DNA from: Thaumarchaeota archaeon S13
Lineage (GTDB): Archaea > Thermoproteota > Nitrososphaeria > Nitrososphaerales > Nitrosopumilaceae
DNA length: 6,858 nucleotides
Direction: 5' to 3'
Assembly (NCBI GenBank): GCA_003724275.1
Contig: RHFA01000131.1
Location: 1-6,858, forward strand
The position numbers were made by a program, and so were the translations under genes. This document shows, one piece after another, positions 5,504 to 6,858 of this stretch (positions within the stretch are counted from its first letter, which is position 1; each line of letters opens with the position of its first letter). The notes beneath the pieces are model-generated. The model was not told where the DNA came from. It saw only the letters and a list, made by a program, of their open reading frames with translations, and made no database searches.

Positions 5504-6304
5504 TCAGGGCGGCGCGGGCGTCCCCTGGGGAGGCGCGCCTGATCGCAGCGACGCCGCGGCGGCCTCTAGCGCGCCGGCGACGGTGTGCGTGGCCGCCGTC
5601 GAGTGGCCAATGCCGGCGCGGTCCAGCTCGAGGGACGTGAACGGGCCGATCGCCACGCGCGGGCCGGGCGGCGGGCCGGCGATCGCCGCAAATGCCCTGG
5701 CCGAGGAGGCGCTCGTGAATATGACGGCCGGCGGGCGGGCCCCGGCGGCGAGGCGGCCGTACTCTGCCCAGTCGCCGCCGGCCCCGTCAGGCTCGACGTC
5801 GTACATTGTCGTCTCCGTGACGGACATTCCGATCTTTTCGAGGAGGAGGCGCAAAAAGTCCCCCGAGGCGGCGCTCCGCGGCATTGCCGCGCGGCGGCCC
5901 GCGGCCCGCAGCGACGTGAAGAGCTCGCCAAGGCCGACAGACGAGTGGACATCTGGCACGTGCGCGACGCGGATGCGCTCGGCCTCGACGGCCTTGCGCG
6001 TCCTCGGGCCGATGGCCACGACGGAGGCGCGCATTATCGCCTCTCGCAGCTCGCCGGCGATCGAGGCCTCGCGAGCGGCGCCAAAGAGAGACGAGACGGC
6101 GCGCGAGCTCAGAAACACCGCATAGTCCGGATCGTCGCGCCGCAGCGCGGCGAGAAACTCGGCGGCCGCCGCTCCGCCGCGCGCGACGAGGCGTATCGTC
6201 GGGAGCGCGAGAGGCACGCCGCCCATCGCGCGCACGTCCGCGCAAAACTCGCGCGCGTCAGCCGGCGCGCGCGTTATGGCGACTGCGGCCCCGCCGAGGC
6301 TCAA
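5504..6304 (-). CDS. hemD: Uroporphyrinogen-III synthase
   Basis: HemD closes hydroxymethylbilane with inversion of ring D to give uroporphyrinogen III, the branch point to heme, siroheme and cobalamin. The protein has 266 residues, typical of this weakly conserved two-domain family. Family-like segments are AITRAPADAREF and LALPTIRL at the start, YAVFLSSRAVSSLF (about 61-74), VVAIGPRTRKAVE (about 95-107), a domain with LLLEKIGMSVTETTMYDVEP (about 153-172), and VIFTSASSARAFAAI (about 194-208) followed by RVAIGPFTSLELDRAGI. The TTG start at 6304 overlaps the cobA stop as TTGA, which suggests coupled translation with the enzyme that uses its product. The C-terminus ends in a Gly/Pro/Ala-rich tail (SGAPPQGTPAPP) that the fold does not need and that lies next to copies of a short repeat. 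It is the last gene before the suf promoter. I see no clear terminator after it. Confidence 0.87.
   Translation of the reverse strand: MSLGGAAVAITRAPADAREFCADVRAMGGVPLALPTIRLVARGGAAAAEFLAALRRDDPDYAVFLSSRAVSSLFGAAREASIAGELREAIMRASVVAIGPRTRKAVEAERIRVAHVPDVHSSVGLGELFTSLRAAGRRAAMPRSAASGDFLRLLLEKIGMSVTETTMYDVEPDGAGGDWAEYGRLAAGARPPAVIFTSASSARAFAAIAGPPPGPRVAIGPFTSLELDRAGIGHSTAATHTVAGALEAAAASLRSGAPPQGTPAPP
5540..5550. repeat. Third, partial copy of the TGATCGCAGCG repeat, inside hemD
   Basis: This 11-bp copy matches the core of the two 15-bp repeats at 5469-5502. It falls in hemD codons near the C-terminus, where its complement contributes to the residues SLRS just before the Pro/Ala-rich tail. Confidence 0.45.
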
Positions 6305-6858
6305 GCTCCGCGCGCCCCCACGTCAAGGGCCGCGGCGGCGCCGACTATGATTATCGCCGGCGCGCGCATGCCGCGCTCGGACACGGTGTCGGCAATGTCG
6401 CCCAGCGTCCCCCTCGCCGTGGCCTGCCTCGGCGTGGTCCCCTCCTGGATCACCGCCACGGGAGTCGAGGCGTCAAGGCCTCCGGCGACGAGGCGCTCGC
6501 AGATTGCGCGGATGCGCCCGAGGCCCATGAGGACCACTATCGTGTCGACCGAGCCGGCGAGGGCCTCCCAGCGGACAGACTCTGTCCCCTTTGTCGGGTC
6601 CTCGTGGCCCGTGACGAGGGCGACGGACGATGACGCGCCGCGGTGCGTCACGGGGATGCCCGCGTATGTCGCCGACGCGAGGCCCGACGTTATGCCCGGC
6701 ACGAGCTCGCAGTCGATCCCGCGCGCGCGCAGAAACTCTGCCTCCTCGCCCCCGCGCCCAAAGACGTTGGGGTCGCCGCCCTTGAGGCGCACGACTGTCC
6801 GGCCCGCCTCGGCGTGGCGCGCCATGGCCTCGTTCGTCGAGTCCTGGTGCGAGGCGTC
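6301..6858 (-). CDS. cobA: Uroporphyrinogen-III C-methyltransferase (SUMT), partial, N-terminus off right edge
   Basis: SUMT uses two S-adenosylmethionine molecules to methylate uroporphyrinogen III at C2 and C7, giving precorrin-2 for cobalamin and siroheme. The last 185 residues are visible; roughly the first 80, with the N-terminal SAM-loop motif, are missing. Numbering from the edge, the sequence begins DASHQDSTNEAMARHAEAG, matching the family HxxxQxxxN stretch. Next come VVRLKGGDPNVFGRGGEE (about 22-39), the strongest SUMT signature, VPGITSGLASATYAGIPVTHRG (about 53-74), LVTGHEDP (about 81-88) and VVLMGLGRI (about 108-116). The ATG at 6825 is internal to this domain and is not the true start. 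It appears to be a stand-alone SUMT, since the stop follows the domain directly and no CysG-type dehydrogenase or fused HemD is present; hemD follows as a separate overlapping gene. Confidence 0.94.
   Translation of the reverse strand, partial: DASHQDSTNEAMARHAEAGRTVVRLKGGDPNVFGRGGEEAEFLRARGIDCELVPGITSGLASATYAGIPVTHRGASSSVALVTGHEDPTKGTESVRWEALAGSVDTIVVLMGLGRIRAICERLVAGGLDASTPVAVIQEGTTPRQATARGTLGDIADTVSERGMRAPAIIIVGAAAALDVGARGA

Noticed and set aside
1..6858. tRNA, rRNA, CRISPR, insertion sequence or riboswitch
   Set aside because: Nearly all bases are in supported genes, and the two gaps are short and show none of the hallmarks of these elements.

Overview
The window is very GC-rich, and every gene I can support lies on the minus strand. 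It carries a tetrapyrrole gene pair, then a five-gene SUF iron-sulfur cluster assembly operon, then the start of a coiled-coil gene. The protein sequences look archaeal. SufB resembles, as I remember them, the SufB proteins of ammonia-oxidising Nitrososphaerota (Thaumarchaeota). The suf promoter is an archaeal TATA box placed for a leaderless transcript. A high-GC, Cenarchaeum-like member of that phylum is my best guess, by inference and without any database search.

Layout in the direction of transcription, from right to left. A 5'-truncated uroporphyrinogen-III C-methyltransferase (cobA/sumT, 6858-6301) overlaps uroporphyrinogen-III synthase (hemD, 6304-5504) at a TTGA junction. HemD makes uroporphyrinogen III and CobA methylates it to precorrin-2, which leads to cobalamin and siroheme. 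The gap between hemD and sufB (5346-5503) holds two kinds of short direct repeat and the sufB TATA box (5370-5377).

The suf operon follows: sufB (5345-3945), sufD (3911-2505), a small Rieske [2Fe-2S] ferredoxin (2505-2167), sufS (2163-919) and sufU (926-495). Spacing is 33 nt between sufB and sufD, a TGATG overlap into the Rieske gene, 3 nt before sufS, and an 8-nt overlap into sufU. This points to one coupled transcript. SufS takes sulfur from cysteine and SufU is expected to accept and relay it. SufB-SufD form the scaffold and the Rieske protein is a plausible electron carrier. The scaffold ATPase gene sufC is absent from the visible operon.

Nine nucleotides after sufU lies a near-perfect 20-bp palindrome (467-486). 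Beyond it an Arg/Ala-rich coiled-coil protein of unknown function begins and runs off the left edge. Several genes use TTG or GTG starts. I found no RNA genes, mobile elements, CRISPR arrays or plus-strand genes. The main system is known; the less ordinary points are the missing sufC, the mixed IscU/SufU character of the sulfur acceptor, the altered Rieske loop and the intergenic repeats and palindrome.
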